From Silene latifolia (lineage: Eukaryota > Streptophyta > Magnoliopsida > Caryophyllales > Caryophyllaceae): DNA of 64,000 nt. The translations under genes and the position numbers were made by a program. The DNA lies in contig NC_133538.1 in assembly GCF_048544455.1 (NCBI RefSeq), positions 142,411,922 to 142,475,921 of the forward strand. The letters are read 5' to 3'. Positions 1 through 11,334 of this stretch are shown piece by piece. The notes under the pieces are model-generated. The model had not been told where the DNA came from. It made no database searches and saw only the letters and a program-made list of their open reading frames with translations. Position 1 is the stretch's first letter; each line of letters opens with the position of its first letter.

Positions 1-427
1 GAGAGTAGGCTATATTATGAGCAAATTGCCAAGAGAATATAGTACTTTCTCAGTTCAAGCGAATTTGATAAGTTTGATAAAATACACATCCCACAGTCAC
101 ATAGAAAAACGTATGGAATTGGCTTGAGCGGATGCAATATGATTTAACAGAGCAAATAGACGCCAATTTAAACCTTTCTATCCTCATGATAATCGTTTAC
201 TTCGCAAATTGAAATCATTTACTAAGGCTAGACAGAAGTGAAAATGTGTGTAACAAACAGCATAATTGCACATGCATGCAAACAGTCAGAGATCCAATAA
301 TCAACTCGTATCATATAATCATAGAACGAAAAAACAAATAAAATCAAATATCATAAATTCAAAAGAAATTACCAGTGACGGCGATCAAACTGCAGATTCA
401 AACTTTGAGAAATACAGACTTCATTAC

Positions 428-925
428 CTCCGACTCTCGAGCAAAGCAAGCGGCCTCAATTTCTTCACACTTAACAATTTCGGACTCAATTTGCCTTGTA
501 ATCTGAATATTCGCTTCAATTTCATCATTAACCTAAAAAAAAGAGGAATTTCGATCATGTTTTCGAAATGATTAACTTCGACAGTAACACCGTAGGTCCG
601 TAGCAATCAAATAAGGTTAAAATTTCGAATAATTGATTTGATTTCATCATCTAGCAATAATGAAATAGAAACTTCGATTTTTCGTTTCGATTTCATCGTT
701 AACCTAAATCTAATTAAATCTTCGATTATTTGCAATAATTTACGACATTCAACAACATAGGAATCGAATGAGATGAAAATTAGAGTAAACCTTGTCAAAC
801 ATATCCTTGAGAGTCGAAATTTGGATAAGAATTGAGCTTGAGTCGTCTATGGCGATGCTGCGCGTCAAAACCTGAACGACAATGCCTCCTGATTTCTCCT
901 TTGCTTCAAAGTTTGAATCACTGGA
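428..925 (-). CDS. two candidate exons of an unidentified coiled-coil-like protein (partial)
   Basis: I read two exons on the minus strand. The first (about 925 to 791) encodes a peptide running from EAKEKSGGIVVQVLTR to KDMFDK and ends at a GT donor (GTTTAC, 785-790). The second (532 to 428, exactly 35 codons) follows a pyrimidine-rich acceptor, begins VNDEIEANIQITRQIE, is rich in Glu and Ile, and ends at GTAATG. Both junctions are phase 0. No ATG lies beside the first exon: upstream the frame runs through a 32-A tract into an ATG at 1126, so the true start is lost or elsewhere. A second near-copy of the start of exon 2 lies at about 672-703 behind its own acceptor. I do not recognise the family, and no further exon was found in 1-420. 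This may be a host gene running off the left edge, or a gene fragment. Confidence 0.4.
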
Positions 926-964
926 GCTGAGTTGAAGAGTTGAAGAGTTGAAGAGTTGAAGAGA

Positions 965-1047
965 GAGAAGGTGGAACTGAGTTGATGTAAAAGCTGAGTT
1001 TTTTTTACTGTGTTTGGATACATTTTTCGAAGTTACATAAAAAAGCT

Positions 1048-1083
<36 letters not shown>

Positions 1084-1108
1084 TACTGAGAAGGTGGAAC
1101 TGAGTTGA
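965..1108. repeat. local duplication around a 32-T homopolymer
   Basis: The phrase gagaaggtggaactgagttga occurs near 965-985 and again near 1086-1108, and aaaagctgag followed by T occurs at about 990 and 1041. The T-run is at 1051-1082. (gaagagttga)n units lie just upstream at 931-960. This looks like slippage or a poly-A retro-insertion scar. Confidence 0.6.
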
Positions 1109-1177
1109 AGAGAGAGAAGAAAACAAGTAAAATGAGTCAATTGAATGAGATGTTAGCTGTGAAGTGGTGGATAATAT

Positions 1178-1272
1178 AGTGAGGCACGTGGCATCATCTT
1201 GTGAGTCTATAGTTATTAGATCCGACGGTTTAGAATAGGTACAGCTGCCTCACCCTAAGAGGGGTGCCTCAC
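1178..1272. repeat. short inverted repeat (gtgaggcac / gtgcctcac)
   Basis: A perfect 9-bp inverted repeat brackets about 80 bp of unique sequence just outside the larger inverted-repeat element. It could be the end of another small DNA element. No TSD was found. Confidence 0.35.
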
Positions 1273-1303
1273 ATGATTCAATATATATATATATATATAT
1301 ATA

Positions 1304-3377
1304 TAGGATTAAGATTCTATGAGAACTTCCTTCCTATGAGAACCGTGAGAACCTGAGGTCCAGAACTTTTGTACCAAAAAAACAAAAATATCATACTACT
1401 AGGTAGTATCCCGCGCTTCGCGCGGCCTGTTTTAAAATTTTATTATTATAAATTGAAGAAAATTAACATAATTTATAAATGACCTTTAATATTCTTACTT
1501 ATAAATAATAAAAATAAATTAATTTTACTCAAATTTAATTTTTGTAGGTTTAACTTCAATGTTTTAAAATAAAATACATACAATTTTAATTAAAACTAAT
1601 AAGTGATAATTAATTATGCATGATCAACGTTTTATAAATTATTTTGTGATCGATCGAATATCATATTAATTAAATTAAAATTTATTCGAATAATACAACA
1701 ATCAACATTAAGTTCTCAAATTATAGCATTTCACGATATGTTATGTTCCAAATCAATTAATGTTTGTTCAAAATGATGTGAATATAATTTTATGTAATTT
1801 TTAATTTTTTATGTACCGTATAATATTTATGTATGAAACATATAGAGTTAAACCCAACCTTATTCAAATGGTTTAATTTTGTTATGTGTCAAAATTGCAC
1901 CTTTTGTATTTTTAATCAACTACATATAAATGATGTTTAAGAGCTTACCTGTAAATAAAATAGGTTAAACTTTCTCGAATAATATTTTTTGAGGTTTAAC
2001 TTCAAAGTATTTAAAAGATAACATATAAAATATTTAACTAAAAGTAATATTTAGCTAGTCATAATCAATATTTATATTTGACGTATACATATTTTAATTG
2101 AATATAATAAAGAAAAATGTAATATTTTTTCTACTTTTTCATGTCGTTTATAATACTATTTTATTTAATAATCATTACATTTATTTTGATTATTCAAATG
2201 CACTCGCGATCACTGCGTACATACATACTCGTACACATACTCGTTATCACACTATTCAAATTTTAAACCTATCAAAATCTCATATTTATTCAATTTTTCA
2301 CAACATATTTTTTTTCATTCTCACATAAAAAATTATCTCTTAGTAGTTTTCTTTAAGTTATGTTTTTAAGAAATACAATGGCTCTTCCAAATATATTTTT
2401 ATTAGGATTTAATGGTCTAAATTTTATAACTTTCTCAAAATGTCTTTTTACACAAACATAAAATATTATGAGACACTCACTTTAATCATCTCTACAAATC
2501 AAAATATTTCAATAAATATACTGAAAAGTATACTCAATTTAAAGCATTTTTCGCAATGAACATAATATTCACATTTTTGAATTTTTATCAAAATAGTTTT
2601 TTAATAAATTTAGTATCAAATTATCGTAATTATTTAATGTAATTTTATAAAAAAATTTATTAAACTATAACTAATATTTTGCTGAGATTTATACATCATT
2701 TATTATGTTTATATTTAATGTTCGGCTGTAATTATTACTGTATTTAATGCTGGGTTGACACGTGCCGCATCCTCAGCGCTTCAACCCAGTTATAAGAAAG
2801 GTGCAGAACCTTTGTACTAAATGTACATGGGACTTTGGTATGAAAAATTGATGTCGTGTATTGTTAAATGTATACACGTCCGTTAAATGTATAGTCATAA
2901 TAAAAAAAGCTCGAATAACACAATCAGACTTAAAATCATACATAACTGCATGATGATAAAATTAGCAACCACATGCATGCAGCTATAGTGCTATACCATG
3001 TATACGACTAATACGACTAATTGGAAACAGCAAGCAGCTGCGTTGGATTCATTATCCTAACTTCATTCCTGAAAATTGGACACATACTAGTGCTTATTGA
3101 AATTAAAATGACATAGATCTACTCCAAACTATATTTATTGTTGTCAGGGATGTAACTACATGAGTCAATCAATATATAATGCACACTATTCTTATGAAAA
3201 TATAAATGATTTTATAAATTGACCACCATGTAAGGTTCAATATTTGTTTCCCTTTGTAGAACTTTAAGTTCAAAAATTGTGAACCGTTAGATTAATATTG
3301 TTGTACCTATGGTACAAAGGTTCTGAACCCGAGGTTCTCATGGTTCTCATGTGAAGGGTGGTTCTCATAGGATCCTA
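1304..3377. mobile_element. non-coding DNA transposon with about 70-bp imperfect TIRs
   Basis: The left end (1304-1372) reads taggattaagattctatgag followed by repeated tgagaacc units and an agaac-tttgtacc box. The reverse complement of the right end (about 3308-3377) has the same units in the same order. The roughly 1.9-kb interior is very AT-rich with no ORF I believe. It holds a hairpin (1393-1425) and a partial internal echo of the TIR near 2806-2830. The superfamily is not assignable: flanks are microsatellite, so no TSD can be defined. Confidence 0.65.
1393..1425. other. double hairpin: atactactaggtagtat plus ccgcgcttcgcgcgg
   Basis: Two adjacent perfect stem-loops lie near the left end of the 2-kb TIR element: a 7-bp stem with loop tag, then a 6-bp GC stem with loop ttc. 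The function is unknown. Confidence 0.6.
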
Positions 3378-3378
3378 A

Positions 3379-3637
<259 letters not shown>

Positions 3638-3639
3638 AA

Positions 3640-3735
3640 GAGAGAGAGAGAGAATTGGGATCCGGTGAGAACCACCAACATAATGAGATCCGTGAGAACT
3701 GATTCTTATGGTGAGGTGTGCTCACAAATCTCAAC
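3640..3735. repeat. second TIR-like segment beyond the microsatellite
   Basis: The sequence gggatccggtgagaaccacc, followed by atgagatccgtgagaac, resembles the TIR of the 1304-3377 element. It may be a fragment of a related element, so that the microsatellite sits between two element ends. Confidence 0.4.
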
Positions 3736-3889
3736 CATAAATTAAAAATAAAGGAACGACTGAGATTGAATCTAAAATAACAAAAAAAAAAATACACAAA
3801 GATAACTACACAGCGTCTTGAATATCAAACCAAAATTAATTATAATCCTCTCTCTAAACTCAAAAGCCCAAATCACTAGAAAAAAAAAA

Positions 3890-4412
3890 GGGTTTTTTGT
3901 CAAAAACTACCTTATATTTAGGGGTATTTGTAAAAAAACTACCTTGTATTATTTTTCTTGTTTTAAACTACCTTTGTTTTCTCTTTTCTTTGTCAAAAAC
4001 TACCTAAGCTCACGATATGGCGAGATTTGATCGATTTAGGGACATAAATCTATCTCACATGACTCTGTTAACATCAAACAACAATGATCAACCGCATAAA
4101 AACCATAATTTAACTTCATCTAACCAAGATTTATGTTTTTCACATTTCAATAATAACTATGAGCATCCACTAAAATTAAGCGTAAATACATCATGACTTT
4201 CTAAAATCTGGTCTAGGCATGATTTTAAACATTGAAGAGTCGTATGAGATAGTTTAAAGCCGAAAAACTAACCAAATTTGTCTATACTCTTAGCATAGGT
4301 AGTTATTAACCAAAAATAAAGAAAATAAAGGTAGTTGTAAACAAAAAAATTAATATAAGGTAGTTTTTTTACAAATACCCCTAAATATAAGGTAGCTTTT
4401 GACAAAAAACCC
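3890..4412. mobile_element. 523-bp MITE with long TIRs, flanked by A-runs
   Basis: The left end gggttttttgtcaaaaacta is matched by the reverse complement of the right end over at least 60 bp with one or two mismatches, including the phrase tatttaggggtatttg. There is no coding capacity. Runs of 10 and 11 A flank the element and could be a 9-10-bp TSD typical of Mutator-like elements, but a homopolymer is weak evidence. Confidence 0.75.
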
Positions 4413-5453
4413 AAAAAAAAAAATACATTTAAAACCTAGAAATTCCCCAAAAAAATACCGTAACATTGATATTGTCTCAATTTCACCAATTTCGTGCTTA
4501 ATTTCGGTGCTGTAAACTTGATATCATCAAAATTTCCCTAATTTGGCGCTTGATTTCGGCTAGAATTTGAGCTAGATTGTTCGGATTGTATCATTAGAAT
4601 TTTGTAACACCCGCCATTGTAATAAATCTCATTTATTTGATTTTCATTAAAGAGGTTTATTTTTATTTCCTTTTATACTAATTTTGGTTTAATGTTTTAA
4701 TTAAAACCATTTTTATCAATTTTAGTCCTATTTTATAAATGGACCAACTTTTAATTATATGTCACATTTTTATAAAGTGGGAAAACGCTTTTGGTTCATC
4801 ACCTTTTTGGACAGTGTGATAGTAATTTTAATACAAAGCATTTTATACACTTTGTATTTACTAAAACTTTAGTTCTCATTTTAATCTCTTATAAACTCCA
4901 CCTTTTGTCTAGATTCATTAGGTTTTCGTTCAAAGAATAAAAAAAAAAAAAAAATCAAAACCCTGGTACGTTTTCACGGCTAAATCAAAAGTACGTACGT
5001 GCTTTCCTTCTTACTTTTTTATTTCGTAATTTCTACCTACGTGGTTACCTTCTTGCTTCTTTATTTCGACTCATCTACAACTTCAGTTAAACTTCTAGTT
5101 TTTCCTAATTTAAATCAAGTTTGGATTCGATCGGAGTTGACCGTTGATTTGGTGCGCAAAATTGAATAGAGGCATGGATTCGGTTGATTCTTGTGTTCCT
5201 TATCAAGGTTATCGAGGGGATCCTTATGAAGACGAATCTCTTGTCGACTCGGATAGCGAATAGAGGTAACTTCGACGTTACTCGGTTTTACACGATTTAC
5301 TTGTTGTAGTTGTATGTATTATAGAGTTTTTAATATTTTATGATGATTTATACTAATATATAATTTTAGAAATTATTGAAACCTGGTTCTATGATGTTTA
5401 TATATTACTTTTGACTATAAATAATTTTATTTTGTCAAGTGGGAATTTATTTA
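4413..5453. other. non-coding, possible LTR remnant from 4604
   Basis: From tgtaacacccgcc (about 4604) the sequence has the feel of a gypsy LTR: an AT-rich U3, a short ORF at 5174-5263 (starting MDSVDSC, rich in Asp/Glu/Ser) and a tagaggtaacttcg box. No second copy is present in the window to prove it. Nothing else is recognisable. Confidence 0.25.
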
Positions 5454-5639
5454 CACTACTACAAATCCCTTACGTTAATGACGCTTCTGCATTGACGCTC
5501 TCGTAAACCGTGGACCCATAATTAACCCTCCAATTTTTTTTTTTTGGAATGACCACCATATTCATATGTTAGGCGCAATATTTTAATTTTCTAATTTTCA
5601 ACTAATAACCCATTATTCCCCCCACATACACTATCAGCT

Positions 5640-5826
5640 ATTCATTCAATTCCCGCAGTCAAACTCGTTCCACGAAAAACCCTAACCTTTCAATTTCTCA
5701 TTCGATCATCAACAAATATTTCGCCTCTGATTCTTCCATTTATTCCAACTTAACTCCATCAACTTCGTTTCTTCATCTTTTTATGTATCAGTCTGCTCCC
5801 TTCTTTTCAATTTTTCTCTCCAAAGG
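5640..5826 (+). other. 5'-UTR-like leader inside CACTA 1
   Basis: A pyrimidine-rich stretch with an accctaacctttcaatttct phrase ends at a possible splice donor (aaag|gtttg, about 5825). It is typical of a plant transcript leader. It may be the element's own leader or the captured 5' end of a host gene. No ORF follows. Confidence 0.35.
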
Positions 5827-6327
5827 TTTGTTTTTGTTCAGTTTAATTTCATTTCTGCGAGTTTTTGATTCGTTAGTTTAATAGGCTTGCTTATATTTTC
5901 ATTTTTCTTAGGTGTTTAATCTTGCGATTTATGATTAATTAGGTGTTATGATATTGACTATGATTTGTTTTCTTACTGTAGTAAATTTGTGGATTACAAT
6001 TAGTCATATGTTGCTCCTTAATCTCATTGTTTTAATCGAATTATGGGCGACGACGATAATTTTGGATCCATGGATAAAATTTATAATTTTTACTTTGGTT
6101 TAATATGAATTTGTTTCTTAATTTCATGTAGATGATTGTTTGAATTAATCCATGATTTAATTAATTTATGATTCCAGATTTTGTTGTACATAAGTTTTTG
6201 CTTATTTTTTGTTTGGTTCTATGTTCCTTCTACAATTAATCCATGATTTGTATGTGGTTATTATCAACCAAGGATCCAAAAGCAGGGGTTTTGTTATCCT
6301 CTGATTCATGAAACTGTACTGTTTTTA

Positions 6328-6962
6328 GAGAAACTTCGGAGAGGCCGGGAAGCCATAATGTAATGTTCAAGAACCATTGGTAAAAGTTATTGAGTTCTTA
6401 TATAGCAAAATCAGCAAGATTTTGAACATTCTCGAATTGTTGTGATTGGGTTCACTCTTCATGTCAAATGGGTTTCTTATATTGTGAGCTAGCAGTTAAC
6501 CGATATAATTTTTATTACGAGTTCTTTGAAAATTACTTCCAATCAGTAAGATGACTAGTGTCTTGTAAATACCTGGAAGTCCGAACTAGTAGCAGATGCA
6601 AGCGCTATTCTCAAGTAATAAGTACCATTTGGGTTAGTGTTGTCAAGTTGGAACATAACCTGCCATGTAGTTCGTTCATATGAGTTGTTAACCTTCGTGC
6701 AAGATTTTTAAGAATTCGACACAAGTTAAGAGTGTGGTCTTTGCAAGATACTGCATAAACTATGCTTGCTCAAAGAAAATATTGCATCGGTCGACTACTA
6801 GTTCACAATATAAGAATCCCATTTGACATGAGCATGTGGACCCGATCACAATAATTCGAGAATGTTTAAAGTTACTGATTTTTTTATATAAGACCTCACT
6901 AACTTTTACCAATGGTTCTTGAACTTCACATTATGACTTCCATATCCAAAGTTTCTGGCTAT
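6328..6962. repeat. long inverted repeat, about 185-bp arms
   Basis: The left arm (about 6328-6515) and the reverse complement of the right arm (about 6775-6962) align almost end to end at roughly 80 percent by eye. They share blocks such as ttcaagaaccattggtaaaa, acattctcgaatt and catgtcaaatggg. The loop is about 260 bp. There is no ORF. A transcript would fold into a long hairpin. It is either a foldback element or a young inverted duplication. Confidence 0.7.
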
Positions 6963-7009
6963 GGCACTGAAAGCAATACAATTTCACATTTTTATTGTGG
7001 TATTACATG

Positions 7010-7150
7010 TTTAAAAACTTAGTTTGGTTCAAATATATGGAGTATAATCTTAGTTTCTTTAGAAAAGTTGATCATTTATTGTAGTATAATCTTAGTTTGG
7101 TTCAGATATATGGAGTATAATCTTAGTTTGGTTCAGATATATTCAATGAA
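7010..7150. repeat. short tandem repeat (tggagtataatcttagtttggttcagatata)
   Basis: About 31-bp units are repeated two to three times with mismatches. From 7150 to 8000 I see only AT-rich non-coding sequence with no gene. Confidence 0.6.
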
Positions 7151-8000
7151 AACTTAGCTCGTTCATTTATGGACTATTGAGATAAATTTGCTATTTATTG
7201 CAGTTTTTTCAAATTCGTGATGGGCTTACGACAGTTATATTGTTGACTAAGGAGTATAGACTTGGTTTTCTATTTTACCTTATAATTTTGTTTGTTTAAT
7301 GGTTAAAATTTTCTAGATCGTAAAGTATCAAAAGTGTACCGAAAATAATATAAAGATAAGTTGTCGAATTATAATGTGAAAATCTTAAGTTATTATGTAG
7401 CAATGGTTAATTTTTTTTTCTATCCCAAATATAATCAAAATTATTGTCGTAAATAAAATAAAGATAAGTTGTGAATTATAAAATAATAATTTTAAATTAG
7501 TATGGATTGTTCATTGAATTGTTGAATGTGCATTTATAATTTGAATTTGTATAAGTTTTACACATTTTTTTGTGACTCCTGTTTTATCTCAAAAATTAAA
7601 CGCTTATTATTCGCTACCCCAGACTTTTAATCATGGGTTCGCCCATGAGTGCCTGATGGAAATCCTCATACTAGTTGGATTCGTTTGGTTGATTATTGGT
7701 ATTCCGATAAGGAAAGGTACGCCTCAAATTTAAAACGTAAACAAAGTGTTCTTCTCGCTGCTTAATTTCAAATTTTGTACAACGGGGCCTACTAGCTATC
7801 CTAACATACGAGCTGATTTCATATAATTTCCATCTTCTAAACAACTTTTCATGTATATTAAATTGAAGTGTATTATATGCTAAGCCTTTTAATATTGTTG
7901 TGTGACCAATAGGAAGAAAAGAACAAAAGAGAAGTAAGTGTTTTGGAGACTTTCGAGCAAACTCATCGTAAGAAAGATAGAACATTTGTAAAACACATGT

Positions 8001-9357
8001 TGTAATACTCCGTATTTATGAGTCTTGGGGTACTCTATCGAGTAGGCCTTACTCTGTCGAGTAAGGGAGTTTTGCGAAATAAAATAGTTTCTGACCTGTT
8101 GGGTACTCGATCGAGTAACTACGATACTCGATCGAGTAGGGGGGTACTCGATCGAGTACCTGGGCTACTCGATCGAGTACCTGGGCTACTCGATCGAGTA
8201 ACCGGTTTACGGGGGTTGTTTTCTCGGGTTTTGTTAATTATGCGATTAAGGTATATAATCTTTTCGACATTCATTCTAATCACTTTTCTAAAACCTAAAT
8301 CACTGTGAGAAGAGAAAGCAAACTACGTTCATCACCTTAATCTCATTGTTAACAAATCCCGGAGCTTGGAAGGTCGGATTTCACTTGTCTTTACACCGTT
8401 GTAATCCTTGCGTCGAGGGTAAGACCTTTATACCGTTTTTATTGTATTTCGTCAAAGTTAGTTAAACCCTAATATTGGGAATTGGGGATTTTGTTGTGTT
8501 ATGTGCATAGTAGTAATTATGTGCTTGTATAATTAGGAGGAGGATTCGTAGAGGAAGCTTTTGACTTGTTTGTGAGATCGTCCGACAATTGTGCTTTCCG
8601 GTAGGGTTTCCCTACTCGGATTACTTACATGTGGTGTGGTGTTGTCTTTGTAATTAGTATAATTGGTTGATTGAGACGATGTTGTGATTGTGATTGTGAT
8701 TGTTTGTCTGTGGTTCTCGAGATGCGTTCTCGGCTGAGTGGAGTCACTTGCGGGAGTGGCTTCACGCCCTAGTTTCGCCCTTCGTGGAACCCGCAAACGG
8801 AAGGGGATGTGCACATTAATGGGACAGGGTTATCGCTCGGTATGATGAGCGGGGCTTAGGTGGGAATGGCTGCGGTCCCCCACTGGCAGGGCTGGTCCAG
8901 TGGACAGTCGGTGACGGAGATGGATTGGAGTGCTTGATCGTGTATGATTGTTTGAGTTGTGTTGGTTACTGTATTGTTGATTATACCTCTTGTGTAAATA
9001 ATCGACCCGGTGAATGTTTTGAAAACTGCGGTGATCCATTCGGGGATGGTGGCGAGATATTGAGCAGTATGACATGAGTCTTGGGATAGCTGGGATTGCC
9101 ACGATCGGTGATAGAAGTCTTCCGCTGTAGTTTAGCAGATTTTTCATATACATTTCGATTAGTTCGATAGATGTAGTCTTGAGAACATGTATTAGTATTT
9201 GGTTTGGTTTTGGATTGTAACCTTTCGCTAAAGTATTACTATTTAAATATCGTTTCATTATTGTTTATTTGATTATCATTGCCTCGGGTAACCGAGATGG
9301 TAACGTCCTTATACCCGAGTGGTCCTGGTAAGGCACTTGGAGTATGGGGGTGTTACA
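8001..9357 (+). repeat. 5' LTR of the Tekay-like element
   Basis: This 1357-bp LTR starts TG and ends CA. It holds a phased palindrome array (8031-8200), a TATA-like box tatataa at 8252-8258 and a GC-richer 3' half. Relative to the 3' LTR it has one extra 21-bp palindrome unit. Confidence 0.93.
8031..8200. promoter_or_regulatory. phased palindrome array in the LTR
   Basis: Perfect tactcgatcgagta palindromes start at 8104, 8125, 8145, 8166 and 8187, a spacing of 20-21 bp. Degenerate copies start at 8031 and 8050. Spacer sequences differ but spacer length is held. The last unit ends 52 bp before the TATA-like box. The role is inferred. Confidence 0.8.
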
Positions 9358-9360
9358 AAA

Positions 9361-9372
9361 TGGTATCAGGCG
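9361..9372 (+). other. primer binding site, tRNA-iMet type
   Basis: tggtatcaggcg lies three bases after the 5' LTR end and resembles the usual initiator-methionine tRNA complement tggtatcagagc. Confidence 0.85.
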
Positions 9373-9843
9373 ACGATCCCGAAACTCGTAACCAATGAAC
9401 CCAATGAATATAGGGAGTCAATTAAAATGAACCGGGGTAAAGGTTGTAGGAGCTAATGCAAAGGCTTGGGAGACGTCCTAAAGTCGCGAACTCGCCCTAC
9501 AATTTTGAACCGGTCACATGGGGGGATTATCTGTTAAGTCATATGTGTTGTTTGTTTTTGGTGTGTGGATGTGATGAGGTGTGTTGTAAATGTTGGATGT
9601 TTGAAGTAGAAGTTGAGAATATGAATGAAATTGAAGAGATATATATATATAGAACTGTGTTTGAATGAGGAGCATGTTGAGTGATTACTATGTGGCATTA
9701 ATAACATGATATAATTTTTGTTAATCGCATGCAAAGCGATTGAGTAGCGTAGTATGCATAATTAAGAAATGATATCGTGTTTATAAGTTTTTTTACATGT
9801 TAGAATATGTTATGGCATGCGGGTAGCATATTCGAGTTAGCAT

Positions 9844-10107
9844 GACTCGATCGAGTGGGGACCGACTTGATCGGGTGGGTTTTGACGTTTTATGACCAGA
9901 ATCGAGTTTTAGGGTACTCGATCGAGTAACTAGGGTACTCGATCGAGTAGGGGGTCACTCGATCGAGTAGCCTGGCTACTCGGTCGAGTATGTTAGAGGT
10001 CGGAAGATCTGTTTGTGTTCGGAGTCGAGGTACTCGATCGAGTATGGGAGGCACTCGATCGAGTAGCCTCTTACTCGATCGAGTAGGTTGGGACACTCGA
10101 TCGAGTA
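9844..10107. promoter_or_regulatory. phased palindrome array in the gypsy leader
   Basis: Copies of (t/c/g)actcgatcgagt(a/g) start at 9844, 9864, 9915, 9936, 9956, 9977, 10031, 10052, 10072 and 10094. The steps within clusters are 20, 21, 20, 21, 21, 20 and 22 bp. It lies between the PBS and the gag start. Confidence 0.8.
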
Positions 10108-10187
10108 GCACATGGGTAGCCTGTTTTCGTGTTTTGAGGTTTAGTACATGTGTTTATGTCTACCCTTTCTTATATATAGCTTCAAGA

Positions 10188-11334
10188 TGCCGCCTAAGAG
10201 AAACGCTTACTATGCGAGAGCTGAGTCCATGAATACGGATGATATTGTTAAGATGTTGGAGCACCAGGATGCTCTTACGGAGGCCTTAAAGAAAGTGAAT
10301 AAGGATAAGGAGGTTGATCACTCTAAGATCAGCCTTTACATAGCTAGGTTCAACCCAAAGGAGTACAAAGGGACCGGAGAACCAAACCTTCTTGACAAGC
10401 GGCATCGTGAGATGGAGAAATATTTGGACCGGTTCATTGTCCGATGAGATGAGAGTAGAGCAAGTCTGCGTTCTATCCGAGAGAGGCGGTGGTGAGTGGT
10501 GGGATAAGGTGAAAGTGAGTGCCGAGAGAGATGTATGCTAACCAAGGCTTACCCGCTATACCTTGGGATGAGTTCCGTAGGGCTATGAGAAAAGAGTTTG
10601 TGCGAGAGCATGTGAGAAGCAAGCGAGGGAAGAGTTCGATGGGTTCAAGATGACATCGACATGTCCGTGGCCGAGTACTATAAGCGTTTAATGAGAAGTC
10701 TAGGTATCTTTGAGGACATGGGATTGAGTGATGAGAATCGCGCCGAGGTTTGAGAGGGGTTGACCCCTAGGATCATGGATAAGCTACCGTAGGAGTCCTT
10801 GCGATGTTAAGGACGCTTATGAGAGAGCTGGGAGGGCTGATAGGTTAGTGGAGATGGCTCAGGAGAGGTCTGGTATTGAGAAAGAAAGGCTGAAAGTGAG
10901 GGTGGTGGCCAATCTAGTCATAAGAAAGGCAACCACAATCAAGCTAAGGGGTTTTCTCTTTGGGTCGGGGTTTAGTCTTTGGGGCTTCCTTCGGGCGTGG
11001 CCATGGGGGTAGCGAAGTGATTGGGGTATGACTTGCTTTGGTGTGGCGGTGTTGGCCACAAGAGACATGAGTGCACGAGTGTGCCTGGAGCTTTTCGGGG
11101 GGACGGGGGGAAGTTATTCTCGGGGACCGTGTACGAGTTATGCGAGCAAATGGACCAAGTGGGTCATGGTCTAACCGGGGGAGCCAGAGCTATTAGAGTG
11201 GAGGTAACCGCAACGGCGGTAATGCTTATCAGAAACCAGCTACGAACAACAACAACAACAACCAGGGGTCGGGTGCTAAGCTTGACCACATCACCAAGAT
11301 CTTGTCAGGGAGGTAGGGAGAAGACCGATGGAAA
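10188..11334 (+). pseudogene. gag remnant of the Tekay-like element
   Basis: The frame starts MPPKRNAYYARAESMNTDD at 10188 and is open to a TGA at 10445, and includes a gag-like phrase (SLYIARFNPKEYKGTG). Beyond that, gag continues only in shifting frames. A zinc-knuckle relic (CGGVGHKRHEC) can be read near 11040-11075. The usual gag of this lineage is about 300-400 residues in one frame; here there are several frameshifts and stops, so no functional capsid protein is expected. Confidence 0.8.

Noticed and set aside
749..1126. 125-codon minus-strand ORF taken as a whole protein
   Set aside because: Its first half is a poly-Lys homopolymer translation and low-complexity repeats; only the last part looks like an exon.
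5174..5263. Short ORF starting MDSVDSC as a real gene
   Set aside because: Only 29 codons, in a probable LTR-like context; no support beyond an ATG and a stop.
9001..9258. Minus-strand ORF in the gypsy LTR (also in the 3' LTR at 15819-16094)
   Set aside because: Present in both LTR copies because the LTR is duplicated; no recognisable domain and antisense to the element.
8104..10107. Regular palindromic repeats resembling a CRISPR array
   Set aside because: The genome is a plant; units are 10-14 bp with 6-7-bp spacers, lie in LTRs and a retrotransposon leader, and have no cas genes nearby.
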